A stretch of 64,000 nt of DNA from Megalobrama amblycephala (taxonomy: Eukaryota; Chordata; Actinopteri; Cypriniformes; Xenocyprididae), in NCBI RefSeq assembly GCF_018812025.1, contig NC_063045.1:50985079-51049078 (forward strand), given 5' to 3'. The first letter of the stretch is position 1. The number at the start of each line of letters is the position of its first letter. The position numbers and the translations under genes are program-made. Below the pieces are notes generated by a model, which saw only the letters and a list, made by a program, of their open reading frames with translations, made no database searches and had not been told where the DNA came from. Shown here piece by piece: positions 1 through 13,047 of the stretch.

Positions 1-1261
1 ATCAGCTTTACATAGGAACAAGTCAAAGTCAAATGCTGTTTGTACACAACAGAATCACAACGTGTTATTTCATTTGTATTCACGTGCATTGCGACTGGTT
101 TTACTATTGATCCTGCAACTATTGATCCTTGAAGAAAAAGAGTGCACAAGTGTGTGAAATATTAATGAATGTAAGTCAATAGAACCGAGTCATTTTATTA
201 GAATTACCAGGAAGCAACTCTAAACATGCCTTGTTCAGACAAAAATCAAAAATCAAAAATCAGACATTTCCCCTCAGATTTATTGTTCGAAGCACATTTC
301 ACCAGCATTCAGACATATTTGTTAGATATCTCGGTTTGCCCAAATTCTACATTTACATTACATTTATGCATTCAGCGGATGCTTTTATCCAAAACGAATA
401 GAGGAAATTCTAAGCAAATTCTAAGCCAGAAATGTGTCATGCACCCTTAGTGTAGAAGATTGCATTGCACTGAACTCCAAGATGACAGACTAGATGAGTG
501 ATCTTTTAATATTGAATGTATAAGTATTTATAAAAATAGCTGAATGTAATTAAAAATGGATTATTTAAAACATATATTTGTTTTGTTCATTTTTTTAATT
601 AAATAAAATTTTTACATTTAATTTTATATTTTAAGTTTTCTTTTGAATTTTATTTAAAGTTTTAGTAACTTTGTTTTTATCATTTTTAGTTTTTGTTTTT
701 TAGTTTATTTAGTTTTAGTTATTTTACAGTTTTTCTCAGTTGCTTTGGCACATTTCTCGAATCATCAATACAATTTGCAAAACAGTATGTTCATTTCTCG
801 AAACAATTTGTACAAACAGCACAACAAATTGGATTACCTGCAAAAGCCTGTAACTTGCTCAAAATCCTTAGTTCATCTCTCAAAAGCAAGTATTTATGTC
901 AATGAACATATCAGTGCTATCAGAATGACAAGTCCTTGTGTCATTGTTCTCGAACAAGATAGTCAAAATGCTTAGCCATGTTGTCAATATAACAGTGTAC
1001 ACTGTCAGCATTTTCAAATGTAAACTTCTATGGTTTTGATGGCAGTGATTGAAACCGCACAAGACTGCACTTTTTCTGTATGGCAAATATCAACTTTAAC
1101 AGTACAAATGGACACATTACTGTATATGGGATATTGATCGCAAAAGACGAGATTCACAGTTATGCTTTTACTGTTGGTCTGTATAAAGTTCATTTTGCCT
1201 ACTATATACTGCAAGTGTAAAGCAAGTATAATATTCTACTGTAAGTGTAAAAATGCAACTG

Positions 1262-1495
1262 TAATATGAAATATCATAATCAGAATCAAAATGAGCTTTA
1301 TTCACCAGGTGTGCACAAAAACACAAGGAATTTGTTGTGGTTTTCTTCAGGAGCTCTTGGTACATACATATACACATACATACTGTATGACATGAGAACA
1401 GAAAGAACATTTAAATAAGTAAAACTAAGAACATAATAATAAATTAGTAAACTAAAATAAATAATAATAATAATAATAATAATGTGGTATACATC
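1262..1495. repeat. Possible LINE 3'-tail fragment with (AAT)n
   Basis: The segment carries the phrase ATGAGCTTTATT followed by a CACCAGGTGTGCACA stretch and then GGAATTTGTTGTGG. This resembles conserved tail segments of fish non-LTR retrotransposons. An (AAT)n microsatellite follows at about 1457-1483. Only this short piece is recognisable, with no coding sequence attached. The family assignment is from memory of the motif and is tentative. Confidence 0.35.
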
Positions 1496-4245
1496 TGGAA
1501 CACTCTCTCTCATTAGAGTACAGTGTACAGAGTGTTAAAGTACAGTGCACAATGCTGACATACATACCTGTTATGTCTACGAAATGCTTGAATGACTGAG
1601 GAAAAGGTTGTTCTCCCAACAACTGTGCTCCCCATTGTTAGGTCATAACTGAGAACGTAGTTCACAATCATGGCCCTTATTTCATCAGAAACGTGCCTAA
1701 GTCCTTTGCCGGTTCCTCTGTTTCGCCTCCCTATACCCTTCTACCACACATTCTTACTCTTCTTCTTCCCAGCTGTTGACCCTGTTTGTTTCCATGTTGT
1801 TCTTCCATTATTAGAAATTGTAACTCTTGTGTTGTGCTCTGTCTATATGTGCTTTCCAGTTGAAGATTGATGACATGCATCTTTGAGCCGCTTTAGAGAA
1901 CTGGTTGTGCCATTGGTTGATCTAATGCTTTACATTCCCCTGAATACATTTGTGAAATTCAGGATTCACCTGCAAAATTCATCAATTCAGGACACATTTA
2001 CAAAAGTCTAAGTCTAATAGAAATGTATAATTATATACTTGACACATTAGGATAACTAGGTCAACCATTTTGCATTTAATGACTTGTGTGATGAACTAAT
2101 AACTAGATGTTTTGAGGGGTAAGACTATTCAACAGAGAACCAAATAGATTTTGAGCAACATGACATTAGCAATTGATAATGTAGGAAATGGCAGACAATT
2201 GTACATAATCAGTTGCATGAATGTACCAAAGGATTTGCAATTTGATCAAAAGAATGAGAAACTGCTTTAATGATGTGTACAAGTGACTAGATGATGTGGA
2301 GGTTGAACAAGTAGTTTTGAAAATTTGGTAGTTGTCTTGTGTCGCTGTCATATGTGTTGTGCTTGTATTAAAAGTTCTGATCTGAGAAATGTGCCAAAGT
2401 GACTGAGAAAAACTGTAGTACATCAACTGAAATAAAATAAGCTTATGTTTAGGGTGCTGTCTTAGTAGGACCTACCTATTTTGGCAGTATGCAGCGAGGA
2501 AACTCGCTAGGTTTTGGAGCAGAGCTCTGTCACTGCTGGTCTTTAGGTTCTTGTGACAGCAACGAAACACAGATTGATTTCCTCTTTCCCAAACTCACCC
2601 TGCTTATCAAATAGACTGGTGACACTGACATGTTTATTGTGCCACAGAAGACAAAAACGATGTGTGGTTTTACTGTAATATGACACACGTCTCCATGACT
2701 GTATGACGAGAATGGAGTGGTTGCATACTGGAAGTATATTTTAAGATGGTAGGTGTGTTATCAGCAAACTCCCGTTCCAGAATCACTGGCTCCACGTAAT
2801 TTAGTTCCTTAAACATATGTTTTCCACTGGCATGGAGTTAAGCAGGTGTTTTCAATTCATTCTTCATGAGAGTTGAGCGACGGCCTGACTCGGGGGATTG
2901 ACAGCGGAGCAACCAGTAAGAGCATCAGAAAGTTGAGAAACGTCCAACTTTATTCAAATGGGAAAAGAAAAACAGGGGATGGCAGCCAGTTGCTTCAGTC
3001 TGTCATAAGTTTCAAAATCCACCAATAATGCTGGAGTTTCTTTCGTATTCAGTGCTCACTGTTGCTATATTGAATTCAGATTTTGAAAAATCATTGTGGC
3101 TTGGTTAACAAAAGTTTATTAAATTTTCTCTATACTTTGGGACACACAGAAGTAAAGTTTGCAGTGTATATGTGCATAAATATGATGACTTTATTGACCA
3201 CATATTGAAAGCAATCATTAACCATATGAAGTCTTCCACGCTGCTGTGCGTTTTACAGACACAGCCCCAAAGCTGCAGACCACTAACATTTAAAGCAGTA
3301 TTGAGTGGGTTTCTTCCGCACCAGTAGACACTTGCAGTAAGAGATCATCTGGCTGGAACGAGGCTATTTGTTATCCTTTGTGTTGACTTATAAATATCAC
3401 TGACTTATTGGCACCAAACCAGTCAAATATGACGAAACATAATCACATATAGGCGTAATTTGTGGGTGGGACATGTTCCCACCACGTTTTGCCAGGACAC
3501 ATGTGGTCCCCATCACTTTTTTTTAACATCTTGCGGCACAGATGTACTTAATACAAAGTAAACATCTCCAGCTGACTAGTAGTGTATTCATTTCATTAAA
3601 CACTGAAATGTGTTGTTTTTGAAATCATGCCGAGTGCTCATTGCCACTGTTTTCATGTGGCTCGTGCACAGTCTTCACACAAACGCATGCTTCAGTCTAT
3701 CGCTGTTGCGGGGACTGATGGCATGCGCGGTAATACAACACTATTTGCTAACTGCCACAACTGGAAAAAAAGCAGAAGAAGAGACAATCTATAACAAGAA
3801 TGGCGACTTTCCTTTGGCAAGTTCAGATGGCACGCAAGAGCTTGCTAATAGCCGATACACTAAGTTTCGAATAATTTTTTTGACGCGCATGCGCAAACTT
3901 CATGGAAAGGACACCGGGACAATGTTTTGTTTTTATTGTGAGTGTACACAAATCAAAGTAGACAGTTTTGAATGACGTATTACTTTTATCTGTATGACCA
4001 TAAATGATAAATGAGTATTTTAAGTTGTTTCCACTGTTATAATGAAACAAAATCATTTGGCATTATGCCGATTTATGTAGTGGAATTCTCACTACTACAG
4101 TCCAGTGAAGAAATATGAGTGGCCTGGAAATGGGTGGGACATGTAAATAACATGTACATGACTGACCAGGGGTGGGTTTCCCAAAAGCATCGTTAGTCAA
4201 CTAACATTGCAAGTTCCGTCATTACTAACAAAGTTTAAAGACACG

Positions 4246-5056
4246 GGGCCCTATTTTAACGATCTAAACGCAAAGTGTAAAGCGCACGGAGCAGGTGCAC
4301 TCAGGGCGTGTCCAAATCCACTTTTGCTATTTTAACGACGGAAAAACGGTCCGTGCGCCGGGGCGCATTTTTGAAATGGGTTGTCCCTATTCTCTTAATG
4401 AGTAATGGGCGTAACGTTCAATAAACCAATCAGAGAGTCATCTCCCATTCCCTTTAAGAGCGAGATGCGCTCGCGCCATGGCGGATTGCTATTTACATGG
4501 CGTACACGCGATGAGTCAGTTAATATATATGTGTGTGTATTGGCACGATTGTTCAATTAATTAGCCAATTTCGTTCATCATTATAAGTAGTAATAGGCTA
4601 AATTGAAAATAGGTAGCCTAATTCTAATACACGCAATGACTATTCACCATTACATTTTTATATTTATGTACAAAATAATATTCTTTTACACTGTAATCCT
4701 TTTGTTTTTAATATTTGGCATGTTTGTGTGATGGGCATCCCTGTGTGTAATAAGCAAAGTCAACGCGCACTGTGTTTCTACCAACGCGCTCTAACAAAAA
4801 AATATTGCGCCATTGACTTTAGACTTTAGACCAGGTTTGAGTTGGTCTATAGCGCAGTCTATTTTCAGCTCCTTAAAATAGCAATGCGCTGGCAATGCGC
4901 CTGAACACACCTCTTTTTTAGACCAGCACGCCCATGGGCGCACTAACTGGCTCAAATGCATTTACTAATTTAAGGACGTGGCGCTGAACGGGAAAACTAG
5001 CAAACACACTTGCGCTGCGCCTTGCGTCGCATTGCGCCGGGTGTATTATAGGGCCC
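4246..5056. mobile_element. hAT-like non-autonomous DNA transposon (GGGCCCTAT termini)
   Basis: The element begins GGGCCCTATTTTAACG and ends with TATTATAGGGCCC, giving a short terminal inverted repeat built on GGGCCCTAT. The interior is unusually rich in GCGC motifs and contains no transposase frame. Such termini are typical of non-autonomous hAT elements common in cyprinid genomes (recalled, not searched). No clean 8-bp target duplication is visible. Flanking DNA on both sides (GTTTCCCAAAAGC near 4175, TTTCGGGAAAC near 5724) suggests it landed inside an older element. Confidence 0.6.
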
Positions 5057-5314
5057 TTGGTGTTTCTAGAAACCTTAGTTCAAACAAACATTCGTAAACT
5101 GCATCACAAACTTGTGTGGTTTGGAACAACAGCTCTTGAGCTGTGGTTAAAAGAATATTTTCTTATGACATGGACTTAATAAATCATTCTCTTGAGCAAA
5201 ATAAGCAAGCTGACGTTAAGTACAATGTATATCTTTTATTTCAAATACAATGTCATTTACATATTTTAGCATCAAGAGATTTTAAGCACTGTTTTTGAAG
5301 AGTGCGCATGTGCA

Positions 5315-5540
5315 TACACTGTAAAAAGAACTTGGTTTAACTTAAAAAAGTAAGTTACCTGGTTTCCTTAAAATTTTGAGTTCATTTAAATAAAAAATTT
5401 GAGTTACAATGAAGGCAATTGGTTTTATCAACAGAAACTTAAAATATTATGTTATCTGAACCACATGAATTATTTAAGTTGATTTGACAATAGAAAATAT
5501 GTTGTGATAAATCATGAAAATATTTTTTTTTTACAGTGTA
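5315..5540. mobile_element. MITE with TACACTGTAAAAA termini
   Basis: A 226-bp element starts TACACTGTAAAAAG and ends with a T run followed by TACAGTGTA. This gives terminal inverted repeats of about 14 bp. It is AT-rich and non-coding. The ACWCTGTAAAAA-type ends match other elements in this window, such as those at 54945 and 56100 that start ACACTCTAAAAA. Confidence 0.6.
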
Positions 5541-5914
5541 CGTAAGAACAAGCCTATGATTGAATCTGGAAATAAAGCAAAATAACTGAGAAAAATGAGA
5601 ATTAGTCCTCAGATGCCATGTCTGTAATTTATAGCAAGAAATCTAGCATTAATTTGATCTCAAATGGATTCATTTAAAGAAGTTATTACTCCACCACCTG
5701 TGTGACAGGTTTGCGACAATACAGTTTCGGGAAACAGTTGTGACTAGCTAGTTGATTTGTTCAACGATGCATATGGTAGTGCAGCAGAAAACGCACCCCT
5801 GTAAGGCATGTGAGTTTAAATACAACCAACATGCCGACACATATCAGACAACACCATCCAGATGTGCCAACACTTTATCATCATCAGCCTTACAAAAAAA
5901 AAAAAAACAAAAAA

Positions 5915-6562
5915 AATGCAAGAGCATTTCAAGGCATCGCGAAGTTCACGTTTTACAGCAGAAACCATCAAGCACCCTTGTTCTTTGTGTACAAAACCCG
6001 ATAAGTCCATTTTACCAAATCAGCACACAGTTTTCAGGTCAGGCGACAAGGCTGCTAGTCACTTCAAAAAGACGCGCTAGCTGAGGGGAGTTTTGTCAAA
6101 GCTGACTAAAAGTGATCGAGGATTTATAATTTCAACTCCTTGTACACCATACATGTCTTGCATGCTGAAACCTTGTTTTTCCTTTTGCGTTTGTGTGTAT
6201 GTGTGCATATGTGTTTGTGTGTGCCCATGTGTTAGTGTGTTTGAGTGTGTTTTAAATGCAGTTACAAAGCAAATACTTGGTTTTGTTTAACTCTGAAACA
6301 TTTAATGTGGAGTTATCTGCTTTTGCCAAAAAAAAAAATGACTGTTGGAGTGAACGACTGATTTTGCTAAAAAAAAAAAACTTTCAATGAATTTTAATTT
6401 TGTAAGTTAGGCCTATCTGATTTTTTTTAGTTATTATTACTTAATCAAAAAAAAAAAATAAATCAACTGCAGTTTGATTGATATTGCTTGGAATGCACAA
6501 TAAAAAAAAAAAAAAAAAAAACATGATTTGCGAGAATTGATAACATTTTTATTTGGCAAATT
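5915..6562 (+). repeat. Dispersed repeat family X, copy A
   Basis: This segment is homologous, in reverse orientation, to 36204-36765. Shared landmarks include AAGGCATCGCGAAGTTC, the GCGCTAGCTGAGGGGAGTTT stretch, GTGATCGAGGATTTATAA and the phrase GTGGAGTTATCTGC. It is interrupted by several A runs of 10-20 bases and a TG-rich tract near 6190-6250. Just upstream, at about 5793-5860, there is a CKACEF...H phrase resembling a C2H2 zinc-finger remnant, broken by a frame change. Copy B has terminal inverted repeats, so this is probably a DNA transposon. Confidence 0.6.
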
Positions 6563-7120
6563 AACTGTTCAATTATAGCTAGGATAAATGTCAGTCCTTT
6601 TATTATTGAATTCTTTCCTCATCTAAAACAATTAGTGGTGATGATTTTGTGATAATCTTAACCTTATTAATGTGTGCTCTCAGTTGCTGCTGATCATCAT
6701 AATGAAGTGTTCATTAATGGATTGTTGAAAAACTGCCAGCTGATCTGGTCTGCCAGATTTTTGTCCTTTTGTTCAGCCGAACCGAAACTCTAATATCTGA
6801 ATCATATTCGGTTTATTATTTTTTTTTTCTAATGTTTGTGGTTTTGTTTTGCTGGTGAGTTCATATTCATATTTGGTCATCCACATCACGCCTTATTGAG
6901 GATTCCCACATCTCAGCTATGGAAAGCTGAGGTCAAATCTTGGGAATAGACTGCGATATGCCAAGTTATTTCTATTCAATTTCTCCTTCTGTCAACTGAA
7001 GATCTCTTTGAAGCTCAGAAATCTGGCATCAAAAGTAAGAGGATGGTACGACTCTATTAAAATGCAATTTAACATGCTTTACCTTATACAGAGGTTGGAG
7101 AATCCAATCTGGTAGGACAG

Positions 7121-7145
7121 ACACACACACACACACACACACACA
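7121..7145. repeat. (AC)n microsatellite
   Basis: A perfect run of about 12 AC units within intronic sequence. Confidence 0.95.
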
Positions 7146-7999
7146 TCCCCAAATGGCCATGCTTCTTCGTGATTGTGTTAGAGTCTGTGCAATATAAAGC
7201 AGAACAGTCATTGTAAGCCTTTTATTGGCTTTTAAAATGGCTTTGAGTTGCATTCCGTCCATCCATATCAGAAATATGGCTCGCAAAGATACAAGCTATC
7301 GTTCCAAGACACAAGTCATAAATGCAGTGATAGAATCATTCCTCACTCTGACTGTCATTGTCATACAGAGGGTCACGGTGCCGTTGTAAACAGTTCTCTT
7401 ATTAACTTTCATATGGTTCCTTTGGTGACTGTTACAGTTTGTCGATAAACAGATCTTGTGTGTTGTGGTTTTTGATGGAAACTGCTGTTAAAGAGCTGCG
7501 TAGAGGCTCTAAATAGTGCATCGAGCTTTTTATGCTTTTCTTTTTTAGAATGAGTTCATGCTTGCCATATTTAGAACAGTGAGCAAAACACATTTAACAT
7601 TCTAGGCTGCAGAGGATGACGATTTAGCATTTAGATTAAATTTTATCATTTTATTTTTGTCTTAAAGTAATGAATTTATTAAAATCTGCAAATTCAGCAA
7701 TTATAATTTCTTCATTAATGAAGCTGTCAGCCATTTAAAATAATTAATAATAGTTAATCTCCCTATTGTTCAAATCAACATTCCCAACATTATGTACATA
7801 ATCTTGCATACACTACAGTTTAAATGTTTTTGAAAAAGGTTTCTCACACAAGCAATTTTGGCACGCACCCGGGTTCAGTTTACGTCAGAGTTCGGTTCGT
7901 TTGGATGATGTGAACGCTGTTTTCCGAACTCAAGTGCACACCCGTGAACCGTACCCGAGTACGGATCACTACTGATATGAACGCAATCCTGCTACTCAG

Positions 8000-8235
8000 G
8001 AAACATTTCTTACTATTATCAATGTTGAAAATGTGTGCTGCTTAATATTTTTTTTTGTGGAAACCAGATAGCCTAGTTTTTCTTCAGGATTCTTTGATGG
8101 ATAGGAAGATCAAAAGCATAGAATTTATTTGAGATATAATTTTTTGTAAAATTATAAATGTCTTTAATGTCACTTTTGATCAATTTAATCCTTGCTGCAT
8201 AAAAGTATTAATTTCAGCAGCCCCCTGCTGTATTT
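8000..8235 (+). repeat. Truncated copy of the GACCCCAAACTTTTGAA repeat family
   Basis: The segment matches the central and right parts of the family seen complete at 45820-46464. Shared phrases are AACATTTCTTACTATTATC, CAATGTTGAAAA, TTCAGGATTCTTTGATG and CACTTTTGATCAATTTAAT. Both termini are missing. Confidence 0.6.
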
Positions 8236-9582
8236 CTATGAATGAAATGTTCACTCACTTGTTGAGCTTTGATGATGATTAAATTTCACTATACAAAATA
8301 TGAAAATGACTTTTGCTCAACATGGTGTCTGGGTTTGATTTAGATAAACAGTCTGTAAAGAGAATCTGACTATTTAGTTTACTAATACTGTGCTTTGCTT
8401 AGACGGTTGATTTGGGAAGGTGTATTTGCAAACAAATTACATGTGTATGTTGAAATTTTATTTTGTCTTTTGGGATTGAAGATTTGCTTCAAAGCTAATT
8501 GACATGGACTAAAAGCCACAAAACTCATGAGGTCTTAAGGGCTTATTTCTCTCTGATTTGTCATGAAACAAACAAACTGTTTACACTGTATGTTACAAAA
8601 TGGAGAATATTGTGAACTTGATCTTAATAATATGTCAAAAAAAAAAAAAAAAAGACAAAATGATCAGAAAAGAATATGGCTCTCTGTCACTTAGGAAGAG
8701 GACGTATACTTAGACTGACATTAAATGAATTATTTATTGGGGAGTGTCTCTGGAGGAACTTGTCTTTAGTGACTAAAACAGGATAAAACAGTGGTACTGC
8801 CTGGCTTTGTTGGTACCAGCTCTGACGGTTACGGCAACCTTTGAGTTGTCTCAGCTTTGAAATGCAAAACCAAATCTCTTGACAGAGTACACGTGTCAAA
8901 ATAACATCTGTATTCAACTGCAGAACATAATGTGTCAAACGACACTGGTAGTTTTCTGATCATACCATCAGTGCCACCTATTATTACATTTACTGAGAAC
9001 ATCACTTTTGAACGCTTAATGATAATGCTAATTGTTTAAAGCAGCATGCTCATACACTGTGTTTTGTTTTTTAAGGTTTCACGGAATGAGATATCGTGCG
9101 TACGCCGCCTGAAGGCATTTATTGAATTAATTTTCAACAGAAGCATTTCTCCTACAGCTCATTGTGGATCTTCATTTACAGTGGAGGGAATTAGTTAATG
9201 GCCTCTAAAGGACTTTATTCTACCGTTACGGCAGACAAGTCAAACATATTTTGCCAGCCATCATCGAGGCAAAAGTGCAGGATGTTCTCCAGAGATTGGA
9301 GACATTATACTGAACTGACCTTTAACTTAACTGACCTTTATGTTGCAGGACAATTTTTATAATATGAGCCATGGTTTTGTGAGGAAAGACTTGTAAAGGT
9401 TCATGGTTCAGTACTCAAAATAGTGTGTGTGAAATCCTCAGGGTGCCTGTGCCAAAAGCAACAGCTCAACAATCTTGATTCTTCTAAGATCCCCCAACAA
9501 ACTGAATTTCACTTCATTTGAATATCCATATTAATGTTTTTTTCAAGGTTTTTCATAATAACCAGAAGGAAAAAGGACTGTC

Positions 9583-9946
9583 CACTACTGTTAAAAGGTT
9601 TGGGCTCAATAAGATTTATTAATGTTTTTGAAAAAAGTCTCTCATGCTCAGCAATGCAGCATTTATTTGATCTAAAATACAGTAAAACAGTAATATTATG
9701 ACATTATTACAATTTAAATAACTCTTTTCTATTTATAAATATATATATTTTTAAAAAGTAATTTATGCCTGTGATGGCAAAGCTGAATTGATAATCCTTC
9801 AGAAAGCATTTTACATTATAAATGTATCTTTTTGCTGTTATTTTTGATCAGTTTAATGCTTCATTACTGAACAAAAGTATTAATTTCTTTAAAAAAAAAA
9901 AACAAAAAAAAAAAACTTAGTGACCCCAACCTTTTTAATGATAGTG
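9583..9946 (+). mobile_element. MITE-like repeat of the GACCCCAAACTTTTGAA family
   Basis: The left end reads CACTACTGTTAAAAGGTTTG and the right end reads GACCCCAACCTTTTTAATG followed by ATAGTG, an inverted pair. Internal phrases such as GTGATGGCAAAGCTGAAT and CCTTCAGAAA tie it to the copies at 45.8, 46.5, 46.9 and 53.8 kb. There is no coding content. Confidence 0.65.
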
Positions 9947-11308
9947 TATATAAATCAGTAATTTAGGTCTTACATTTATTCCAAGTGCTTTGGCTAAAGT
10001 GTAACTCTTGTATCTAAATCAGTGCTGGAGACTGGAAATAGCACTAAACATTTGTTTGTATATAGGTTAAATATGCAAAAACTTATAATTGTATACTGTA
10101 TTCAGGTGAATGCAGCTGTTCGTAATTGTTTTCGACTTATTTTTTGATGTGAATTATGGTGTATTCTCTATAGTTTAATATAGTATTTTATCAAAATTTA
10201 TCACATTGAATGCTTTCACCTTAGCTTTCATCTCATTAACACATTAACATCACATATTCTCTGTGAGTGATTAACACTCCTTTTTAAAAGTAGGCCATAA
10301 TTTGCTCTCCTGAATGGAGGATGATGACACCCTTTATCACCATTCCCTGTAGGGTAACTAAAGGTATTTGTAACATCTTTAGTTTTGCTGAGTAGTAGAT
10401 TTTTTTAGATCTGCAAGCCCTCATAAAGGCCTGAATTGTGGCTTGCTCTGCAGTCTGTTTAAATTGTGTTCAAAGTGCAAAGGCAATCAATAAATCAACT
10501 TTGTGAAATGTGTCTCGTTTGCAATTTTTTAGCCCCAAAAGGAAATGGTACCCAACAATTATGTTACTGAGCTTTTCTGTAATATTTATTTGAAGTTTTT
10601 GAAAAATCAAAATGCCAAATCAAGCCCCCCAAAACAACACAGACACACATAGCTTCTGCCAATCTCATGTTAATCTTGACTACCTATAAAGTAGTAGTGC
10701 ATCCTTCATATCTCCAAAAAGTTTTTAGTTTTATCATATTTATAAAAGATAGATACACAATACCGAGTCTTTCCGAAAACAGTCGAGCGCCTGGAGGCGT
10801 GCCGTGTGAGCAGAGCTAAAGAGTGACGAGCATGCGCAGCTTTCGTGTAGCGATCGTCGGTCAGCTTAACAACTGTATTTAAACACACAATACACCATCG
10901 CATTATCCCTGGATAACTTTTGAATCACTATAATGAATATAGTGTATAGTAATGAATTCACTACGTTCGTGTTGTTTACATTATATGCACTTAGGCACAC
11001 AGACATTTGAAGCAGTTTTACTCCACCTGTGGTTCCAACTCATGACCGGGATCGTTATTGCTGTGACCGCTCCATCTTTCAGTTTCAAACGATCTGTAAA
11101 TCCAGCGTAGAACTGGGCCTTGTTTATGAAACCATGAGCGCCGATCCTGAGGGCTCAAGCAGCCACGGAAAAACACAAGATATTCTCCATTCATTTTAAC
11201 CAATAAAAAAGTTATTGCAGCTATCAGTTTCTATGGTTTCTATCAGTTTCTATGGTAACAAATATCGAGAGCACATCAATTTAATGCGTGAGCACAAAAC
11301 TCTCAGCT

Positions 11309-11383
11309 TCACTTAACTCTGGGTTCTTTGGGAAGCAAGGTTATCTTTCCCACACAACCAAAAACACACTTCTTTGGTGACAT
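11309..11383 (-). pseudogene. Possible THAP zinc-finger remnant of a transposase
   Basis: A 24-codon minus-strand frame starts MSPKKCVFGCVGK, continues ITLLPKEPRVK and stops. THAP domains begin with a Met followed by a C-x(2-4)-C pair and contain an LPK-P-x-R phrase a few residues later. P-element-like and related DNA transposons in fish carry THAP domains. Here the frame stops before the conserved Trp and the C-terminal Cys-His pair, so at most this is a fragment. The surrounding 10.8-11.6 kb is more CpG-rich than its neighbours, which fits an old transposon. A chance match cannot be excluded. Confidence 0.3.
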
Positions 11384-11699
11384 TGTTGATTTTGTGAAGT
11401 CCTGTGACCTGTGCAGTGCTGCCGCCGACTTCCGTAAAGCCGAGCTATTGCTCTCTCGCTCTGGTTGACGTGTGCGCACGCGCTCTTCCGGGAGAAGGGC
11501 CCGTACAAGGAATTCCAACCTTTCGGATGTCACACAGGCACATACTCGAAAAAACGACAGCGAAGTTTATGAGGATTTGGCACAGAAATACTCCGTCATG
11601 CATCCAACTTGTATTTTGAAACTTTGGCAATGTTTAGCATGAGAATCCAACTCTTTAACAGTGTAAATAAATCAGAATACATGAAATAGCATTATTCTC

Positions 11700-12329
11700 C
11701 CCCCCCCCCCCCTTAAATAAATGCATTGTTGCAAGTTAAAAATTCTAATTTATTGTTTTAATTAAACCTTTTAAAGTTTTAGAGTTCTGTTGACATACTA
11801 ATGTTGATCATTACATCAACTTAATATCCTCTGTTATTTAAACTAAAATTTTAATTGGCTTTTTAAATAAATTAGGTTGTAGTAACTTAATGAAATTGTC
11901 TTGATAACTTTGGAAATTAGGCAGTGGATTTCTAGTGCCCAGCTTGCTTTGCAATAGGACTGGATCAGGAGAATAAATGTTGAAATTAAGTGTTAATTTA
12001 TTTGTTTTTAGTGAATGGAAAGACCTGTTAGTGTTTAATGCTGTTATGTTTGACATTTGAAAGAGTTTCTAAAGTTTTTGTAGTTACCATTGTGCTGAAG
12101 AGTAGATGCATGAAGGTAAACACTATTGACTCTATATAAGCAATAATTGCTCTAATACTAGTGACAAGTGATTTCTTACTTGTTTATTAAATATACATGT
12201 TAAATAAGTTACATTAGCCTAATTGGTTGCAGGGCTACAACTCTTAATTTTTTGAGTAATCAACTTAAAAGTTTGTGTTTATGCTACAAATTATTAAGTT
12301 CCTCTAACTCAATGTAGCTTGTTGGTTAA

Positions 12330-12363
<34 letters not shown>

Positions 12364-12776
12364 CTGTTGTAGTGAAGGGAAAGACTTGTTAGTATTTAAT
12401 GCTGTTATGTTTGACATGTGGTTACCATTGTGCTGAAGAGTAAATGCATGAAGGTAAACACTATTGACTCTATAAGCAATGACTGCTCTAATGCCAGTGA
12501 CAAGTAATATCTTACTTGTTCATTAAATATACAGTACATGTTAAATAAGTTGTTAGCATGTGCTATGATAGCTGTTAATTTGAACTGAAATAGTAAGATT
12601 AATTGGTTCCAGGGCTACAACTCTGGTAGTTGGAGCAACTTAATTTTTTGAGGAATAAACTTAAAAATGTGTGTTTATGCTACAAATTATTAAGTTCCTC
12701 TAACTCAATGTAGCTTGTTGGTTAAACTTAAATTCAAGTTGTCCTAACTCCAAAAAAAAAAAAAAAAAAATGTTGT
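11700..12776. repeat. AT-rich repeat with an internal direct duplication
   Basis: Two successive units (about 12070-12355 and 12365-12775) share long phrases: TACCATTGTGCTGAAGAGTA, GAAGGTAAACACTATTGAC, AGGGCTACAACTCT and CTCAATGTAGCTTGTTGG, each ending in an A run. The same family recurs once at 54945-55716. A left arm (about 11714-11770, AAATAAATGCATTGTTGCAA) is also shared with that distant copy. No coding frame is present. Confidence 0.7.
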
Positions 12777-12852
12777 GTTAATTTTTTATAGTGATTATAA
12801 TAGATTTTTTGACAACATGTCAACTACCAGTCAGAGTATAGACTGTCTGCTA

Positions 12853-13047
12853 ACACTTTATTTTGATAGTTGCCCTACAAACATTTCGCTGACTGTAAGT
12901 AACTTTGCAAGTACATGTCAACTTATTCTACTATCCCTAACCCTAACATAACAGTCTACTAAATCTCTGATGAGAGTTAGTTGACATTTTAGTTGCAAAT
13001 TTACGTATAGTTAGTAGAATGTCTAAAGTGGGCTTGAAATAAAGTGT
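12853..13047. mobile_element. MITE with ACACTTTATTT termini
   Basis: A roughly 195-bp element starts ACACTTTATTTTGA and ends TGAAATAAAGTGT. It contains the phrase CTATCCCTAACCCTAAC. It ends about 60 bp before an ntm splice acceptor, separated from it by an ATT microsatellite (13054-13077). Related copies lie at about 38267 and 59875. Confidence 0.65.

Noticed and set aside
3610..3975. 121-codon plus-strand frame
   Set aside because: Hydrophobic start but no family resemblance, no splice-consistent neighbours, and it lies in repeat-like intronic sequence.
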